Assembly (NCBI GenBank): GCA_024684155.1
Contig: JAIKXK010000165.1
Span: 1 to 8,065, forward strand
Origin: Lachnospiraceae bacterium
GTDB taxonomy: Bacteria; Bacillota; Clostridia; Lachnospirales; Lachnospiraceae
Direction of reading: 5' to 3'
Length of the DNA stretch: 8,065 nucleotides
Shown here: positions 5,374-8,065 of the stretch, piece by piece
How positions within the stretch are numbered: the stretch's first letter is position 1
How the letters are laid out: the number at the start of each line of letters is the position of its first letter
Made by a program: the position numbers and the translations under genes
The notes under the pieces: generated by a model
Seen by the model: the letters and a program-made list of their open reading frames with translations, nothing else
Databases searched by the model: none
What the model was told of the DNA's origin: nothing

Positions 5374-7287
5374 TTATTCTTCATTTAACTGTTCCCATTT
5401 TTCATAAAGCTCATCCAAAGAATCTTTCAGTTTTATTTGTTTAGCAGATAATTCGTTTAATTTTGCTGAATTCTTGGCCGTTTCCTCATCCATAAACAAC
5501 TCATCTATTTCCGAAATACGAAGTTCTAATGTTTCAATTTCCTTTTCTACCTTAGAAATTTCATTTTGTTTTTTTCGTTTTTGGGACTCTGCTTTTTTTT
5601 GTTCCTCCCAGGAAAGTTTTCCCTGAGAAGCCTCTTCCCTTACTTCAACTTCTGCTTCCTTTTGTGTTACCTGATAGATTGCTTCATTTTTTTTCGACAA
5701 ATAATAATCATAGTTACCAAGATAAGAATAAAGCGTTTCATCTCTAAGTTCTAAAATTCGATGAGCTGTTTGATTAATAAAATATCGATCATGCGATACA
5801 TAAAATACCGTACCAGAATAACCATTTAGTGCACTTTCCAAAATATCCTTGCTTTCCATATCAAGGTGGTTTGTAGGTTCATCTAAAATCAAAAAGTTAG
5901 CACCGGATAGCATAAGTTTTGCCAGGGAAACTCGTCCTCTCTCTCCACCGGATAAAGCAGAAATCTTTTTAAATGCATCATCACCGGTAAATAGAAATGC
6001 TGCTAATACATTTCTTACCTTTGTATCTGTCAGATTAGGATAGGAATCTTTTAATTCATCAAATAAGGTATTCTCATCATTTAATTCCTGTTGTTCCTGA
6101 TCATAGTAGGCGATTTCCACTCCTGTTCCAAGTCGAATTTTTCCTGCATCAGCTTCTAACTTATCATTTAAAATTTTTAAAATTGTCGTTTTCCCGGTAC
6201 CATTATCACCTAATAAAGCAACATGTTCTCCTCTATGAATTTCAAATGATAAGTCTGAAAAAAGATCTCTTTGTTCGAAAGATTTCTTTAATCCCTCTAC
6301 CATTAATACATCATTACCACTAACTGAATCCGGCTCTAGCGAAATCTTCATGGATGTATTTGCCAAAGAAATCTTTTCTAATCGATCCATTTTTTCCAAT
6401 TGCTTTACTCTTGAATCAGCACGTTTAATGGATTTTTCCCGATTAAACTGTCGAAGCTTTGTAATTACCTCTTCCTGATGTGCAATTTCTTTTTGTTGTT
6501 TTTCATACTCTCTTTGTTTTGTCAAAAGAATCAAACGTTTTTGTTCTGAAAATGCAGAATAATTGCCTTTATAACTTTTTGCAGTATGAAATGCCATATC
6601 GATTACTGTTCCAACAATATGGTCCAAAAAGTATCTGTCATGAGCTACAATCAGTACCGCTCCTTTGTAATTTAAAAGAAAGTTTTCTAACCACTCAATA
6701 GATGCTAAATCCAAGTGGTTAATGGGCTCATCTAATAGCAACAAGTCTGGTTTTTGCATCAAAAGTCTTGCTAAATTTACTCTTGTTTTTTGCCCTCCAG
6801 AAAGCTGATCCATGGTTTTATCAAAATCCTCTTCCAAAAATCCAAGGCCTTTTAAAACACCGCTGACTTCACTTCGGTAGGACAAACCTCCCATCAACTC
6901 AAAACTATGCTGTTTCTCATGATAACGATTCAAAAGATGTTCTAGTTCATTTCCTTCTACTTCTTTCAATGAATCTTCCATAGATAGAAGTTCTTTTTCT
7001 AAAAGCAATATTTCTTCGTTAGCATGAAGCACATGATGATAGATATCTTTATCAATTTCTGTATCCTGATACTGAGCTAGATACCCAAAAGTCACATCTT
7101 TTCCAAATGTAACAGAGCCCTCCTGAGGGGAGAGCTCCGATGTTATCACCTTTAATAATGTGGATTTGCCACAACCATTTGGTCCAACAATTGCCACATG
7201 CTCCTGCTCACGAATTTGAAAGGAAACATTTTGAAATAAAACATCGTCTCCAAACGCTACCTTTAAATTTTGACAGGTTAAAATCAT
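5374..7287 (-). CDS. ABC-F family ATPase (YdiF-like, ribosome-associated type)
   Basis: The 637-residue soluble protein has two ABC domains and no membrane segments, which is the ABC-F layout; such proteins act on the ribosome at the E site and are not transporters. Domain 1 has Walker A GPNGCGKST (35-43), LSGGQ (162-166), Walker B with DEPINHLD (186-193) and H216. The charged inter-domain linker (about 240-315) is the family's tRNA-contacting element. Domain 2 has Walker A GDNGTGKTT (360-368), LSGGE (445-449), DEPTNHLD (469-476) and H499. A C-terminal coiled coil covers about 560-635. Both catalytic glutamates (E187, E470) are present. An isoleucine replaces the near-invariant threonine in the first DEPTNHLD. 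Length, C-terminal coiled coil and closeness to rex resemble Bacillus subtilis YdiF; a resistance role cannot be judged. AAGGAG lies 7 bases before the ATG and overlaps the upstream icd stop (gap 11 bp). Confidence 0.95.
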   Translation of the reverse strand: MILTCQNLKVAFGDDVLFQNVSFQIREQEHVAIVGPNGCGKSTLLKVITSELSPQEGSVTFGKDVTFGYLAQYQDTEIDKDIYHHVLHANEEILLLEKELLSMEDSLKEVEGNELEHLLNRYHEKQHSFELMGGLSYRSEVSGVLKGLGFLEEDFDKTMDQLSGGQKTRVNLARLLMQKPDLLLLDEPINHLDLASIEWLENFLLNYKGAVLIVAHDRYFLDHIVGTVIDMAFHTAKSYKGNYSAFSEQKRLILLTKQREYEKQQKEIAHQEEVITKLRQFNREKSIKRADSRVKQLEKMDRLEKISLANTSMKISLEPDSVSGNDVLMVEGLKKSFEQRDLFSDLSFEIHRGEHVALLGDNGTGKTTILKILNDKLEADAGKIRLGTGVEIAYYDQEQQELNDENTLFDELKDSYPNLTDTKVRNVLAAFLFTGDDAFKKISALSGGERGRVSLAKLMLSGANFLILDEPTNHLDMESKDILESALNGYSGTVFYVSHDRYFINQTAHRILELRDETLYSYLGNYDYYLSKKNEAIYQVTQKEAEVEVREEASQGKLSWEEQKKAESQKRKKQNEISKVEKEIETLELRISEIDELFMDEETAKNSAKLNELSAKQIKLKDSLDELYEKWEQLNEE

Positions 7288-7298
7288 AATCTTACTCC

Positions 7299-8065
7299 TT
7301 AAACATAAGATTCTAATGTTTTTCTAATAGCAACAATAAAATCTTTACTATTTAACACGGTAGGATGTTCTAAAGATGTAATTCTTGCCAAATCACCAGT
7401 CATTTGACCATTTTCAATGGTTTCAATACAAGCCTTTTCTAAATCATCCGCAAACTTCATAAGTTCTGGAAGTTCATCTAATTCACCACGTTTTCTTAAT
7501 GCTCCGCTCCAGGCAAAAATAGTTGCTACAGAGTTTGTTGAGGTTTCTTCCCCTTTTAAATGCTTATAATAATGACGCTGAACTGTTCCGTGAGCAGCCT
7601 CATACTCAAAATAACCCTGAGGAGATACTAAAACAGAAGTCATCATTGCAAGTGAGCCAAAAGCAGAAGAAAGCATATCACTCATAACATCACCATCATA
7701 GTTTTTACAAGCCCAAATAAATCCACCTTCCGACTTCATAACTCGTGCTACAGCATCATCAATTAAAGTATAGAAATACTCAATATTTGCTGTTTCAAAC
7801 TTTTCTTTATACTCAGCATCATAGATTTCCTGGAAAATATCCTTGAAAGTATGATCATATTTTTTGGAAATGGTATCCTTTGTCGCAAACCATAAATCCT
7901 GTTTGGTATCTAATGCAAAATTAAAGCAGCTTCTGGCAAAGCTTTCAATGGAACCACAAAGGTTATGCTGTCCCTGAATCACACCTGCACCTGTAAAATT
8001 GTGAATTAATTCTCTTTCTTCTGTCCCATCCTCTTTTGTATATACAAGTTCTACCTTTCCGGCAG
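7299..8065 (-). CDS. icd: NADP-dependent isocitrate dehydrogenase, C-terminal part (5' end cut by window edge)
   Basis: The enzyme oxidatively decarboxylates isocitrate to 2-oxoglutarate, making NADPH in the cytoplasm. The frame is open to the right edge and holds 254 complete codons; the GTG at 7982 is an internal valine (TGAGVIQGQHN), not a start. The sequence matches the homodimeric, eukaryote-like NADP-IDH subfamily (full length about 400 residues), not the E. coli Icd type. Visible landmarks, by partial-protein position, are the catalytic lysine in FATKDT (K62), metal ligands in LIDD (100-103) and in YDGDVMSD (122-129), and AAHGTVQRHY (156-165), whose R-H pair binds the NADP 2'-phosphate. 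ETSTNSVATIFAW follows, and the C-terminus ends at AIRKTLESYV. No active-site residue in this part is missing. The stop codon overlaps the Shine-Dalgarno of the ABC-F gene, so the two are probably co-transcribed. Confidence 0.96.
   Translation of the reverse strand, partial: AGKVELVYTKEDGTEERELIHNFTGAGVIQGQHNLCGSIESFARSCFNFALDTKQDLWFATKDTISKKYDHTFKDIFQEIYDAEYKEKFETANIEYFYTLIDDAVARVMKSEGGFIWACKNYDGDVMSDMLSSAFGSLAMMTSVLVSPQGYFEYEAAHGTVQRHYYKHLKGEETSTNSVATIFAWSGALRKRGELDELPELMKFADDLEKACIETIENGQMTGDLARITSLEHPTVLNSKDFIVAIRKTLESYV

Noticed and set aside
5361..5395. Possible terminator at the end of the ABC-F gene (AACAG and CTGTT arms)
   Set aside because: Only about five A/T-rich pairs around a 16-base loop that includes coding sequence, with no proper U-tract; too weak to call.
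7299..7982. Isocitrate dehydrogenase fragment starting at the GTG at 7982
   Set aside because: The same frame continues to the right edge with clear family sequence (about 27 further codons such as GKVELVY and HNFTGAG), so the GTG is an internal valine and the gene is cut by the window, not truncated.
1..8065. Mobile element, CRISPR array, defence island or other accessory system
   Set aside because: All genes are core-type, share direction, spacing and base composition, and I found no terminal repeats, direct-repeat arrays, integrase or transposase signatures.

Overview
This window reads as one strand-uniform chromosomal block from an AT-rich anaerobic Firmicute. A Clostridia member of the Lachnospiraceae type is my best guess, based on codon use, strong AAGGAG-type ribosome binding sites, the Rex sequence and the gene order. 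I cannot name a species. All seven genes lie on the minus strand and are tightly packed. No stretch over 300 bases lacks a gene. I see no RNA gene, mobile element, CRISPR array or sign of recent transfer.

In transcription order (right to left) the genes are: the C-terminal part of an NADP-type isocitrate dehydrogenase (cut by the right edge); a two-domain ABC-F ATPase; the NADH/NAD+-sensing repressor Rex; a coiled-coil protein of unknown function; the bifunctional NAD(P)HX epimerase/dehydratase Nnr; alanine racemase; and a membrane CBS-pair protein of the HlyC/CorC type (cut by the left edge). Most junctions are 10-14 bp, and several ribosome binding sites overlap the previous stop codon, as in co-transcribed operons.

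There are two regulatory points. Between the ABC-F gene and rex is a near-consensus sigma-A promoter (TTGACA, 17 bp, TATACT). An 18-bp near-perfect Rex operator covers its -35 box, so rex very likely represses itself when NADH is low. Between the coiled-coil gene and nnr is a strong GC-containing hairpin with a U-tract, one base before the nnr Shine-Dalgarno. It has the form of an intrinsic terminator or attenuator that would reduce read-through into nnr-alr-corC.

Functionally, a gene for sensing the NADH/NAD+ ratio (rex) lies upstream of the gene that repairs hydrated NADH and NADPH (nnr), in the same direction and possibly on the same transcript. An NADPH-producing enzyme lies further upstream. 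The remaining genes serve translation (ABC-F), the cell wall (D-alanine supply) and possibly divalent-cation handling. Mostly this is core-genome content. The less-explained items are the coiled-coil protein, the hairpin before nnr, and the degenerate membrane domain of the CorC-like protein. The longest reading frames of rex and nnr both overrun their true starts; corrected starts are given.
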